Source of the DNA: Brienomyrus brachyistius
Lineage: Eukaryota; Chordata; Actinopteri; Osteoglossiformes; Mormyridae
Reading direction: 5' to 3'
NCBI RefSeq assembly: GCF_023856365.1
Contig: NW_026042788.1
Span: 34,366 to 98,365, forward strand
Length of the DNA: 64,000 nucleotides
Made by a program: the position numbers and the translations under genes. Numbering within the stretch: position 1 is the stretch's first letter; every line of letters starts with the position of its first letter. Below the pieces are notes generated by a model. That model was not told where the DNA came from, did no database searches, and saw only the letters and a program-made list of their open reading frames with translations. This document shows, in pieces, positions 21,182 through 32,760 of the stretch.

Positions 21182-21913
21182 GTTTCTTAGGTTAGAAACT
21201 GCCGTCACTGCAGCCAACACTGACTTTTAAGGAGAGACACTCAGCTCTTCCTATGAGCAGATCCACCATGGTGCACAAAATGACAGTATAATTATTATTT
21301 TAGGTGACACTTCAAATGTTGCATTATTTCATTCTTTACAAAACGACATTTTTATAACAATGATGTATAACAATGTTAATGTGTTTATGTATAATTCATA
21401 TTTAAATTAAAGTTCATATTTTAGTTAAAAGCTACACCTACAGTACGTATATGAACTTGAATTTGAATCCAAACCCTTTTTCGTTCTTCTTCTTTAAATT
21501 CAAATATAAATTTCAATGCCACAACCTGTTTTCAACCACAATTCAAATGTAATTCAGATTAACAAAATGAACTGAAATTCAAGTTCATATATGTATTCAA
21601 AATCCTGAATTTTAGGATACGTATTTGAGAATTTCATTCTCAAATCAGTTCTGAATGGTGCACATCCCTAGTTCATATGTTAAATCATGCATTTTTTTTT
21701 CAGAGTGAATACACACTGACTGCTCAGATAAATAACGTCAAAAATAATTTTCTTTTGTTGCTTAAGATTTTTGCACAGTCCTATACTGTATATAACAACT
21801 CAAACATTTTTTTATGTTATTTGTTTTAAAGAGGCTGCAATGTGTAACATTAACATCTGTATAAAGAGAAGGTTAGGCTTTTGGCTGACAGCAAGCAAAA
21901 TGCAACAAATTGT

Positions 21914-21944
<31 letters not shown>

Positions 21945-22100
21945 ATGATTTTTGTTTGATGTTTAGAAAAACATTTATGGAACAAAGCAGACAATAAGGT
22001 ATCTTTGCTAATTTTATATTGACAAACAACTAAACTGTCAAAATTATTTTGCAGGGAATAATCTTACTGACATTATAATAAAGCAAATATGAAAATAGTT
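21182..22100. other. NITR V-I intron remainder
   Basis: AT-rich sequence; an (AAT)n tract lies at 21912-21943. No other element is recognised. Confidence 0.5.
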
Positions 22101-22114
22101 GGAATCTCATTTAC

Positions 22115-22462
22115 CTGTGATTATGACAAAGGTTCCATTCCCGAAGGTGACCTCATGAAGAAACACAGCAGCACAATAATACACTGCAGAATCTGACGGC
22201 TCCACGTTAGAAATAGTGAGGTTAAAACTCCCCTCTGCATTCAGTAAGGAGTAACGTTTTATGCTTTTATATTCCTTGTAAAATTCACCAGGTACGTAGA
22301 GAAGTGCTTTCGCCATGGGCTGGGGCTTCCGACCAACAGCTTGCTTAAACAAAGTAACAAAAGTTGTTTCTCCTTGACAGAAGCATGTCAGGGTCACACT
22401 GTCTCCAAGCTGAACCCTCATCAGGTGACTGGGCTGAACAACATCTGTAGTCAGTGCAGTGT
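22115..22462 (-). CDS. NITR exon 2, V-type Ig domain with J-like segment
   Basis: The exon follows a TTTTTGCAG acceptor and ends ...VIITG at a GTAAAT donor. It holds the V-set signature: VTLTC for the B-strand Cys, FKQAVGRKPQPMAKALLYV for the C-C' region, LTISNVEPSDSAVYYC for the F-strand, and the J-like FGNGT. The conserved C-strand Trp that normally precedes FKQ is Leu (TTG, one base from TGG). The framework is otherwise intact over 116 codons. The domain probably faces the cell exterior and carries ligand specificity. Position next to the leader exon and matching phase support it as the amino-terminal domain. Confidence 0.85.
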
Positions 22463-22630
22463 CTGCAAAAACAGAAAAACAAAAAAAATCATAATCAAAT
22501 AAGACATATAATAGTAATCTAAATAACTATTAACTATGATGCAGATTAAATGGCCAAATTCCACTGATCACATCATACAGATAAATGAAAATATTAAAAT
22601 CCCAAAATAATTTATATTATAGGGCCTTAC

Positions 22631-22664
22631 TAATGAAAATGAGAAGACCAAAGAGTCTGAACAT
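22631..22664 (-). CDS. NITR exon 1, signal peptide
   Basis: The minus strand reads ATG then FRLFGLLIFIS, a short hydrophobic leader, followed by a GTAAGG donor. The exon is 34 nt and ends in phase 1, which matches the V exon acceptor. Joining gives ...FISINTALTTDVVQP, with a plausible signal cleavage near the junction. An upstream in-frame alternative ATG was not considered further because this start gives the typical NITR leader length. Confidence 0.7.
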
Positions 22665-23039
22665 TTTTGTGCTTCCACTGTTTAGAATAAACTGCTCTGC
22701 TGCTAAGTGAGAGATCATGGTCGTGGTCGGGATGAAAGGGCAGGAAACAGAGAGGAAACAGAGAGACACACATCAGGCTGATCTGATTGGCTGTTCACAT
22801 GGGAACTTAAGTAACAGTGAAAAAGCATTTTAATGTGCACTTACATGACGTTTATTAATTTACTCCTTAACATCCAGTTAAAATGAGAACAATTAGATAA
22901 ACAGGAGCAGATACTGAGCATATAAAGTTCTTTGTACAGAGTGCTGAGATACTGTGGGAGAGCATTTGCTAATCATCTCTCTCAGACAAGCTCAGCACAG
23001 TATGAGTCTGTTATCTATCTGATATTAGACAGTCTCTCA

Positions 23040-23295
23040 TACAGTAATAATAATTGATACTTTATTGGTCCCTGTGGAGAAATTGTCTTAACTTCTCTCT
23101 CAACTTGCTCTCTTTTTTTTAGAGTAAACAGAGTAAGTTGTCTGCGAAGGGCAGCCACCCATAGTGATGCCCAGTGAGCTGGGGGTTAAGGGCCTCGCTC
23201 AAGGACGCAGAGATGTGCTGTGGCTGGGTTTGAACCAGCGACCATCTTATTACAAGCACACAGGCATTAGATCTTCTAATCACACTTAAAAGGCA
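23040..23295 (-). mobile_element. tRNA-derived SINE
   Basis: In reverse, a box-B-like GGTTCAAACCC (23227-23237) precedes a body and the ending 'ggaccaataaagtatcaatt', a common 3' tail of fish SINE/LINE pairs. It lies upstream of the NITR leader exon. Confidence 0.55.
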
Positions 23296-23605
23296 GATTA
23301 AATGTTCTTTCCACCATGCAAACAGAATGTAAATTGTAGCTTTACTGCTTAGATTTACATTCACACATTTGCATTTAAAACAAGCATTTTAAGTGATGTA
23401 CATGAGAGTAAATGGTGAATCAGTTTATTTGCCACTCTACACATTACATTGGCGCCCATTATAAGTAACTGTACAGTGACATTGCAGTTCCTCAGTTGCT
23501 TTGATGCATTTCTGGAATCACCCTTAACATCTGCAAAACTGTAAGTGCATTTCCCAAAACAATTCGTGCAAACAGCACCACACAGATGGACTGTCTACAA
23601 AAAAA

Positions 23606-23775
23606 GTCATAGAGGCCACCAGCAGCCCGAATACCACACCGTAAGGCCGTATGTTAGGATGCTCTCTATGGCAGAGCGGTAGGAGGCCACCAGCAGCCCG
23701 CATACCAGACCGTAAGGCAGCATGTTAGGATGCTCTCTATGGCAGAGCAGTTGAAGGTCCCGATCAAGAAATCCG
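23606..23775 (-). mobile_element. LINE fragment, internally duplicated
   Basis: The peptide YRSAIESILTYGLTVWYSGC, from a LINE reverse transcriptase thumb, is coded twice because a segment of about 73 bp (23610 and 23683) is tandemly repeated. Confidence 0.6.
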
Positions 23776-24029
23776 ACAAGTTTCCCCAATAAGCCAGTAA
23801 CCCCGCTTCATAGAACAGGCCACAGGACTGGTTTTGGTGAGATAGTCCGAGTAGTAGGTAGAAATCAGGATGGAGACTGAGTGTGGGTCTAACAGGTGAG
23901 CAGATGTAGGACAGAATGTAGAGCCCTCTGGTGGAGTGCCTGTGCATGACTGAATGTATGGTTTGGGTCTGATGGTCTGAATAGTTGGTAGAAATAGGCA
24001 CCTTCCTACCTGATGTGGTAGGTCTAGAT

Positions 24030-24334
24030 AAGGGGTCACCAACATGGTGCCCCAAGGATGCCCCCAATGACCACATGAGTTGCCCGTGGACCTGTTCTAT
24101 AAAATAGCACAACTCACCAGCGAACATCATCTAAAATTTTATTTTGTCCTGTTTCTAATCTATCACATTTGCATTTATATAGATTTGAAATTGAATATAA
24201 AAAAGCATTTAAAACATGTTTATCATGCATGAAGTTTAGACATGTTTAGGAGGGCGTTTAAAACTGATATCAAACTTCGTATGGCTCAGTACCCGTGAAG
24301 TAGCTCTCCGTTTTAAAAAGGTTGGTGACCCCTG
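24030..24334. mobile_element. hAT MITE (305 bp)
   Basis: Ends are AAGGGGTCACCAAC on the left and GTTGGTGACCCCTG on the right, an inverted pair with one mismatch at the outermost base. An exact 8-bp target duplication, gtctagat, lies at 24022-24029 and 24335-24342. No coding sequence. Confidence 0.85.
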
Positions 24335-24342
24335 GTCTAGAT

Positions 24343-25033
24343 CTTGCAAGTTTGTTTGTACTGGCTGTGTGAACATACTGTAGCACTGTTAAGAATATGC
24401 AACACAGCCTGAGTTGGGGATCTGCTGTATGCATCAGTAATATAATGCTTTGTCCTTTTCTAGGCTGTTCATTAAGACATAAAGCCTGAAAGTTTTCTGA
24501 ATGGCATTAATGAAATTGAGCACTGCCCCCACCTGCTGGCCAATTTATTAAAACATTGAAATCGCTGTCTGCACAGGCTGACGTGTCATTTAAGTCTGAT
24601 AATTTTCTATGAGTCAAACGGCAAGAAAATGACAAGAAGTTAAAAACATGGAGTTAGATGAAGGAGAAAAGATTACAAATTTGAAGATTATGAAATCAGG
24701 ACATGTCAGCTAAGTCAGCCAAGGTGGGTCTTAAACATATGGACGGAAGTATGAGCGCTAAACTTAAACGGGTTCACTTGTAACCGCTGCCACCAAATTT
24801 CGTTAAATTGCTGGGGAGGTCCAGATACATGAGACAGGAATAGAAGGATTATTCTTTATTAATATACAGACGAGGGTTACAACCCTCCCTAGGGCAATAG
24901 AAGGGGATACCTGCCACGGGACATTCTAAAACGCTTAATGTGAAAATGCGTAACGCAACTTAATGTATTAAAACAGTCACCACAAATCACCAAATTTCTC
25001 GCGAATGTATCTGGCCATAAAGACTTACCTGAC
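24343..25033. other. Unassigned interval
   Basis: No gene or known repeat is recognised. Confidence 0.3.
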
Positions 25034-25158
25034 AAGAAATCAAAACCGAAATGCTAGGAATATGGACTTTAAGCCTTTTCTTTATGGGCGTCAATGGAGG
25101 GGAAAACGCTTGACGTAAGATGAAGTCCATATTCCTAGCATTTCGGTTTTGATTTCTT
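25034..25158. repeat. Perfect 36-bp inverted repeat
   Basis: 25034-25069 and 25123-25158 are exact reverse complements separated by 53 bp. It could be a foldback element's ends or an RNA hairpin. Confidence 0.85.
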
Positions 25159-25159
25159 C

Positions 25160-25515
25160 CCTGGCATGGGTGACGGGTGCACCACGTTCCCAAAGCCACG
25201 TTAGCCTCGAGCGAACTGCCCGGAGAAACCGCTCACACCAGCGCTGCAACCCGATCTCCTCCCCTTTTAAACACACATTTCTATGGCGTTAAATTAGTGC
25301 CAAAAGTCGTGCGCATAAAAACAGAAAATCCATGCTCTCTACGCGCTCGCGATTGCACAGCACTCACTCACTCGCTCGCCGTTAAATTAGGGCCAAAAGT
25401 CGAACCACGCGCGTGCGTGTGCTCGAGTGCTGAAAACCCATCCCCTCTACGCGCTCGCGTCTGCACAGCACTCGCTCACTCGAATTTCCCGCTTCGTCTT
25501 ACCGTATATAAAAGA
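25160..25515 (+). promoter_or_regulatory. CpG-rich block with TATA, candidate promoter
   Basis: This stretch is CpG-dense compared with its AT-rich surroundings and contains two related units (each with 'ctacgcgctcgcg', 'tgcacagcactc' and 'aaaagtcg') near 25290 and 25390. TATATAAAAG lies at about 25504. A downstream gene is not evident apart from the integrase remnant at 26048. Confidence 0.35.
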
Positions 25516-26047
25516 ATGGGCCAATGTACGGTAAATTGCATTGTGAATAAAATTTCTTAATACAACATCACAAAACCAATTTAATAAATTCAAATCCTGG
25601 GAAGAACGCTCCTCAGATATTAGTTCTCGGGTTAGTGTTAGCAGACTATAGGCGAAACCACCTTAAGTGCTATCTGTTAATGTTTATTAAATTAGCATTA
25701 AAATGGAGAGGTTTATAATATCTTTTGTCCTTGTAGCTGCTAAATACACTCATTATTAAAGCCATAAAGTTGTCTGCCTACTACATTGGAATCTCCACTG
25801 AGTAAGTGTTTTTGATGGATTTTATTTAACTTTATTATACTCTGGTCCTTAGATCTAATGTCATACTTCTTCACTTATATTGTTTGTGAAAAGGTTTACC
25901 ACGGTCAAACAGAGCAGCCACTACATCATCATACATGAACAAGCACCTCACAAAACAAAAACATTTCATTTTCATAATTAAAACTTTTGAATGGTAGGCC
26001 TAGTGTGTGGATCAGAGACAAGATCTTGACACCTCATTAACTATAAT

Positions 26048-26880
26048 TTGTTCTGTGAACAGCTCAGATACCACCTTCTCGAAAGTCTTCTGCATAAAAT
26101 AGAAATAGGATTCAGCGCGACTCCACTAAATTTGGATTACCTGGAGTTCCTTTGTCATCAGGAGCTGTATCTTCTGCAGGCCCTGTCTAATCACATTGAA
26201 GTACCTCCTGCTATCACCCTGGCTTTGCAAGAGCTCTTTGACCTTGTGAGGGCACATCTGGAACGTCCAGCCCCATGTGTCACACAGGAAGTCGCTGCCA
26301 CCAATAGACGACCCAAGATTTTGATTGAAGAACAATGTTTGAAAGAAATGCTCCATACTCAACTTCCTGTGCCTTGCATAGCCACACTGATGGGTGTTTC
26401 AAGAAGAACAATCTTAAGAAGAATAAAAGAGTATGAGCTCTGTGTTAGGGAACTTGACAATTTGGTTTCTTCTGTCAAGAATGATCTACCAAATGCAGGC
26501 TACAGGATAGTCAATGCAGGCTGCAGTCAATGGGCTACAGGGTTCGGTGGAGAAGAGTTGCAGCCTCCATGCATAGGGTTGATTCCATGCGCATCATATA
26601 AAGGTTGTCAAGTCTTGGCTGTGTTGTACGCAGAATGTACCAGGGCCTTTGTCTCTAGTACACGTGGACACAAACCACAAGTTGATCCGGTTTGTATTAC
26701 CAGCAAATTTATTTGGAGTAAACCCTGGGTGGATTGGTGTGAGGTGGTGGTGGGGCTTTGGAGAAGATTTCCTGCCGATCAACACTAGCAACTTATATCT
26801 ATCTGTCATGGAGGTCTCGGGACTCACAGATATTCAGAGACATGTGGATAGTTTACCAGTGGTTTTCAGCAGGAAATAGT
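26048..26880 (+). pseudogene. Integrase-core (rve-type) protein remnant, frameshifted
   Basis: The frame at 26048-26520 has a helical amino part (LEFLCHQELYLLQALSNHIE), a helix-turn-helix-like segment (LPVPCIATLMGVSRRTILRR) and VKNDLPNAGYRIV. After about 26520 the reading continues in other frames as YRVRWRRVAASMHRVDSMRI and then LVHVDTNHKLIRF (26655-26693). This order is that of a fish family of transposon-derived proteins with an integrase core, where HxDTNHKLIR is the first catalytic-Asp region. The rest of the catalytic core is missing. At least two frameshifts make it non-functional. Confidence 0.65.
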
Positions 26881-26889
26881 TATTACTAC

Positions 26890-28349
26890 AAATTGTCACC
26901 CCCCCCCGCCCCCCACAGAAACTGGATCTGGCTATAGTGGGAAAATCTTTTTTTTTTTTTTATTTGTGAGAACTTGAAAGCAAAACAAAACTTGGAAAAA
27001 ATATATGCTCATTCACCAATTTTCTAATCTGGGGTCTAAAGTGGTCAGGCTTGCAAGTGTATTTGGTTATTTGTCTATCCTAGCCTGTTGCAGTGTATAT
27101 TTCCTGTATATTTTGCATGTAAAAAATGTTGTTTGTTATGTCAGTGCTTAATATTATCATGTAGTCTTCATGAACTTTCTTCATCTTGGCCAGGGACTGC
27201 ATTTGAAAAGTAGCCACTTGACTAAAATTGGCACATTTTCAGAAATGCCAGCAACAATACTGATAATGAACACCCCTCTAACTGACTCTCAGTTGGTTTA
27301 GAAAAAAGACTTTTAAGAGAAAAGAAAGCCTTCCTTTGGTTTTGCATTTTTCTCTTTTTTGTTGGCTGTGCACAATATATTAGAAGAATACCTTACAATT
27401 ATATTAGTTAAGAAATAACAGATTGCGTATATACAATATTAAGGTGATAACAACAACCCTCACTGTCTCTAGGTGCTGCTTCAGACAGGGCATTCTGCAG
27501 CAGGGACACCACCCGTCGTGCAGCATCCAGCAAATCTCCCTATCACAACAGCCCACATAACAGAATAACATTAGTGTATGATTCAGTAGGGCTAGTCCAG
27601 GTCTGGAAAGTAGTTGGGCCAGATTTTTAAACCAAGAAATTTAGCTGGGCCAGACATTTTCAGCGGCCCAGTAAGCAACAGGTAATGGCATTTTAAACAA
27701 ACACAAATCAAGGTTATTTTAAAAAACTACAACTGAACAGAATCTGAGAGCAATATTTTTTTTCACTTCTGAAATGAGAAAAATATTTTGGTCGTATCTG
27801 ACCTAGACGCATCCCAAAGAAAAAAAATGCCTATTAGATGGTAAACAGACATAAAGAAAAAGGGAAAAATCGTCTATAATCATCATCCGCTTATACTGTG
27901 GTGATCCATTTCACCCACACAGGCATGATCACCATTAGCGGTTTTCACATTATTGTCGAGGTGACTATTCACTTTACCTCTGCTTTCTCCGACATCTTCC
28001 TGATTCTGCCGCCAACAAGGGGCTCATAGGGTGGAGACTGAGGGTGTTAAACAGACCAATCTTTTGTCACTGAATGCAACAAATAATGTATTTATCTGTC
28101 AAAAGTCCAGCACCAGGAAAAGCAACAGAGTGACAGTAGAAACTGTAATAATAATGGAAGTGCGCCGCCCTACAGGGAAGGAGGAGTGATGGGAGTCCCG
28201 GTGGTGGCTAAGCGCGCGTGGGGAGAGGCGTCGTACTGTGAGGCTTCATGAACTTCCGATGGGGCAGTGCTGTCATACAGCGGGGAGCCTGAGAGGGGCA
28301 CTGTGGCCGGGTGCGAGAGCCCTGGGTAATGAGTTGTAGAGCTGCGCAG
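26890..28349. other. Unassigned interval
   Basis: Holds short poly-C and poly-T runs (26900-26960) and AT-rich unique-looking sequence. No gene or repeat is recognised. Confidence 0.3.
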
Positions 28350-28626
28350 TGTCACGATCGGGTACAAGCAGGCAGGCGATCGTGCGGGCAAGGCGTGCAA
28401 GGAGCAAGCGGACAGGCAAAAACGGGAGTTTAATTAGGAAGCGCGGACGGGGAAACATCTCACGCATACAAACATCAATGACAGACACTGGACTCAGGTA
28501 AGACACGGACTGAAATACACAGGACTGAGCAAATTAACTAGATACAGCTGGGTACAAATCGGGAGAAAACACGTGGGTAATCAGGGGGCGTGGCACACAG
28601 GAGGAGCGGACGAGCCGGGCATGACA
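28350..28626 (-). mobile_element. Solo LTR, 277 bp
   Basis: On the minus strand it begins TGTCATG and ends CGTGACA. An exact 5-bp target duplication, cgcag, lies at 28345-28349 and 28627-28631. It shares body sequence with 2032-2275 and, in reverse, with 41158-41422. A Gypsy-type origin is likely but unproven. Confidence 0.8.
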
Positions 28627-30636
28627 CGCAGGAACTGAGAGCCCAAGCTGTTGGACATTCCACTGGACTAGGAGACTGGGGTGAGTGAGGAGGAGCTCAT
28701 TGACCACAAACTGGGATACTGGCTGTGTGTGAGCAATGGGGTGGAGATTAAGGAAAGACGTTAAATCAGCATGCAGTGTTGCCTGGAAACAACAACAAAT
28801 ATACTAGTGTCACTGTACTAAAACAATATCAAAATAATGCCTATTTTTTATTCATTTTACTTGTAGAGTGCAAAGTACAAAGGAAAACAAAGAGTAACTA
28901 TGGCGAAATAAATCAAAGCATGTCCCAGAATGATGGGCCTGAATGGATCAGGACAGAAGAAGGCGAAAGTCCTGTTAACGAGGTGAGACGATGCAGACAC
29001 AGGCCAGGATGTGGGTATAGGCGAGAACAAGAGGGAAGACGGGGGCCCGAGACTCAGCATGGGGACAGGTGGGGGAGGGGAGGCACGGGCTCACCTGGAG
29101 CTGCTCCCGGAGGTGCCGCTATGACTCATGGGTAACATGCCGGAATGGGACGGCACCTGTAGGCTGGACCAGTTGTCATGGGAGGGCAACATGGACAGAC
29201 AGGTAGACGAGCTGTCTGAATAAGCAGCTGCAAGTATAAAACAATAAATGAAGCAGGTATGTGGTGGGCAGTGTTACAGCGTCCTTAATATGGTCAATAC
29301 AGAAAAGGCATGTTATCATGTTATGTATATACTGCCTCCAGTTACTTAATGCCTAACTTTAATACATTGATTGATTTGTTCACTGCTGCAGCCTGTGTCA
29401 ACTTTCCTTTCAGACAGATGTAAAGTCCATTCTGTTTTTGTTCTGTGTAGTTTTTTTTGAACAGCATATGGCTGAATTCTGTTAAACCTCAGACTGAAGA
29501 AAATTGTGTTAATTGAAAAGCAAATATCAAAAACTCAGTCTGCAGGAATGTTTTTCTAAATATTTCTGTGGACTTTTGGAAATTTCACGAAATTCCATTG
29601 CTCCATTACATAAACACTGAGTGAGATTTCATTCCCATTACTGCAACGTATGAAGAGGATTATGACTTATTACTTTAGGTTATCGGACTGAGTGAGTTTT
29701 GGAAATTTGCTCTTCGATAACTGAAGCAGTGCTGTGAATGCAGAGGTTATATGCGTCGCATATCAACAGAACTGTATGTTTATGTCTTGTCTTAATTATT
29801 TTGATTAAATGTCTAACTATTCCCAATATGTGTGAACATACTTGGCCAAATAAAGCTGATTCTGATTCAGTCAGAGGGTAATCGTCGGTGTGCTGTACTA
29901 TCGTGGTGACCCACACAGAGAGCTTAGGACCATGATTTCAGTGTGTGCTTGTGTGAGGGGACAGGCAGGGCGGCGGCTCACTGGGTGATGCACTCCTGTG
30001 GGTATAGGGGCTGGGATAGGGGGCGGAGCAGTTACTCCTCAAGGAGGAGTAACAGTCACAGCCGTGGGGGGAGGAGAGGGAGAGGGTGCTCCCAAACTGG
30101 GGGTGTGGGTTTGATGAAGAGCAGAGAGACCCTGAGCCTGGGATGAACCAGCTGCCTACTGAAACGAAAGCGGATAAAGACAGAAACTAGAACCTCAAAC
30201 TAAACAACACAAACAACAATATCAAGTTATATTCAATCATTAAACCGTTATATATTTAATCTAAACAATAGTAATAAATATCGTTCCGATTCAAAATATC
30301 ATTTACGGGTGAATCTTATGACTTGCATTGGGAAACAGGAAACGGGCCAAGCTGCAGGGCCAGTTCAAAGGCATAGTGCGAGGCGCCCAGAAAGGGGGCG
30401 AGGTCTGGGCGGAGTCAGCTAAAGAAGAAAAAGGCCTGACCTTTTTCTGGATGCTGTGGACTGTGTTTGTGTGTGAGCTGCAGCTGCATGTTCCTTACAT
30501 TTTTTTTATTAACACCAGCACCGTGAGGTTTGGCCTGGACTGGGTCCTGTCCTGCACGGTTGAAGACATGTTGACTGATGGTCAGCCCGTGTTCTGTTGG
30601 ATCCCACAGAAAGGAAATGGGAATCCCGTTTGGATC
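28627..30636. other. Unassigned interval
   Basis: Contains a LINE-type tail ('ggccaaataaagctgattct', 29847-29866) and G-rich stretches. Open frames at 28776-29135 and 30328-30645 have no recognised domain. Confidence 0.3.
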
Positions 30637-31176
30637 GGATGCTGACAGTTGAAAAAAAACTCATGTCTGTGTGTTATGAAAGAATATCAATAAATGTTTC
30701 CGAAAGGGGATGACTCATTTGGTAATTATTTACGGCTTATGTTATGGCTGAGAAATTTACAGTCTTTACTAAAGTCTGACTTCTTTCGAGTCACCTTTAA
30801 TATAGATTGGACACTCTCTATGCTATGTACAATACTTATATAGATGGTACATGTTTACTTGCTTGCACAGATGGTTGATTAGGTAATTAGTGTAAGTGTG
30901 TGTGTGTGTGTGTGTGTGTCCAATCGCATGTATGTCCAAGGTCCATAGTAAGTAATATACACTGATCAAGAGATGCCTGAAAGTGGATGAAAGAGGACAT
31001 TAGTGGGTGTATCACTTAGTGTAACGGGTGCAGGAAAATGAGCAGGACTGCAAGCCATATAATGACCCACTGTCCTTATCTAGCTCTTAATACAGTATGC
31101 ATACAGTGATGTATCTACAATGGACAGCTACTATAAGCAGATAGCACAGTACAGGTGCTTAATCTGTATGCTATTT
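30637..31176 (+). repeat. Left arm of a large inverted repeat
   Basis: Reverse complement of 32761-33286 with small differences, including a longer (TG)n at 30896-30919. A SINE lies at the inner end of both arms. Confidence 0.85.
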
Positions 31177-31402
31177 CCATCCATCCATTGTCCAAACCGC
31201 TTATCCTACTGGGTCACAGGGGGTCCGGAGTCTATCCCGGAATCAATGGGCACGAGGCAGGGAAGAACCCAGGATGGGGGGCCAGCCCATCACAGCTCAC
31301 ACTCACACACCATTCACTCACACATGCACACCTACGGGCAATTTAGCTACTCCAATTAGCCTCAGCATGTTTTTGGACTGTGGGGGGAAACCGGAGGAAA
31401 CT
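31177..31402 (-). mobile_element. V-type SINE, truncated
   Basis: ATCC-rich tail at the left, then the reversed SINE body to about 31402, where the head is missing. It sits at the same place relative to the arm as the SINE at 32412. Confidence 0.8.
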
Positions 31403-32398
31403 AGCAGCTTTGTGTGGTAATTGTTTGTATTAAAAATACATTGGATCAAGTCAAATTATTTTTATGAAGAATTAACATCTAAAAGCTGCTAGTAGACCGT
31501 GGGAAAATAATTTTTCTATTTTCTTGCTGCCATCTCGTGGCCAAAAGTAGGTATTGCAATTTCCATCATATGTAAGAGGGCCTGCCCATCAGAGTAATGT
31601 ACATCCTGTGACATGTATTGACTATCAAGACAAACTGAAACACGGTGTATTAGGCTGTCAATGAGTACTGGACTAGGGTGAAAAACTGCCTGATAATCTA
31701 CCTATTAACTAGAAGAGTACAAACTGGAGACGGATCCCCTAATACAGAGGGATTAACGTCTGTGCCACATCCAGAACCATTCAGTGTAGGAGTCTGGTGG
31801 TTCTACTGGATACTGACAAGTACCCAGCCCCTTTGTTCCCTCTGATAATCATCAGTCCTCCTCTGAATGCCTTCACCACTCTATTCCTGAATAGGTACAC
31901 ATTTAAATATGCTAGCAAGATCAAGGTATTGGGATAACTGTTAGGTTCGCTGTTAAGAGAGTTGCAGTGAAAACCATCATACACAGTGGCCCTTTCTGGA
32001 TAAGATTACCTCCCTCTGATCTAACAGGTCAAGATCAAAGCAAGGTGCATTGCAATGTCTGACACCCAGCACACTACAGCATATAAAATACAGGTATCCA
32101 TCGCCTTCCGCATTTGGAACCAGGACCACTTGTTGCAAGTCAATTTGGGCGTATCTCAAGTTATACGAGAGAGGCAAGACATTAAGGACAGTATACACAG
32201 TACTGAAATAATAATGTACATATTAAACCACAGCACTTAATAAACAGATACTGCACTTACATTTCACAAAAAAAAAATAAAGCACAGATTGCACTAAGAA
32301 ATCAAAAGATGCATGTGCTAGCAAACAGTGGGAGCTGAGGAAGAAGCAGTGGTGAAATACTTTATTGTACAGTACAGTAAGTTTCTTTTTATAGAATG
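31403..32398. other. Spacer of the inverted repeat
   Basis: About 1 kb of sequence with no recognised gene or repeat. Confidence 0.4.
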
Positions 32399-32411
32399 AA
32401 ATAGCATACAG

Positions 32412-32760
32412 GGGGCGGCATGGTGGTGCAGTGGTTAGCACTGTTGCCTCACACCTCTGGGACCCGGGTTCGAGTCTCTGCCTGGGTCACATGGGTGTGG
32501 AGTTTGCATGTTCTCCCCATGTCGTCGTGGGGTTTCCTCCCGCAGTCCAAGAATATGCTGAGAATATGCTGAGGCTAACTGGAGTTACTAAATTGCCCGT
32601 AGGTATGCATGTATGAGTGAATAGTGTGTGAGTGTGCCCTGTGATGGGCTGGCTCCCCATCCTGGGTTGTTCCCTGCCTCGTGCCCATTGCTTCCGGGAT
32701 AGGCTCCAGACCCCCACGACCCAGTAGGATAAGCGGTTTGGACAATGGATGGATGGATGG
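32412..32760 (+). mobile_element. V-type SINE, full length
   Basis: Head GGGGCGGCATGGTGGTGCAG, box B GGGTTCGAGTC, central GGAGTTTGCATGTTCTC, tail (ATGG)n. Exact 13-bp target duplication aaatagcatacag at 32399-32411 and 32761-32773. Confidence 0.9.

Larger units (their letters stand above)
10726..22664 (-). pseudogene. nitr: Novel immune-type receptor (NITR) gene, five exons recognised, I exon with premature stop
   Basis: On the minus strand I can order a leader exon (22631-22664), a V-type Ig exon with its own J-like FGNGT (22115-22462), an I-type Ig exon also ending in FGNGT (12207-12557), a transmembrane exon (11542-11661) and a cytoplasmic exon with ITIM (10726-10851). Splice phases agree for leader-V-I-TM (all phase 1). 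This V-I-TM-tail order with J-like motifs in both domains is the NITR architecture; NITRs are bony-fish surface receptors thought to control cytotoxic lymphocytes. The V-I intron is about 9.6 kb because it contains an antisense endogenous retrovirus and a hAT fragment. A TAG in the I exon would end translation before the membrane segment, so the locus is a pseudogene or codes a soluble V-I product. One small exon between TM and tail seems missing. Confidence 0.8.

Noticed and set aside
30328..30645. 105-codon open frame
   Set aside because: No recognisable domain, and it ends inside the inverted repeat.
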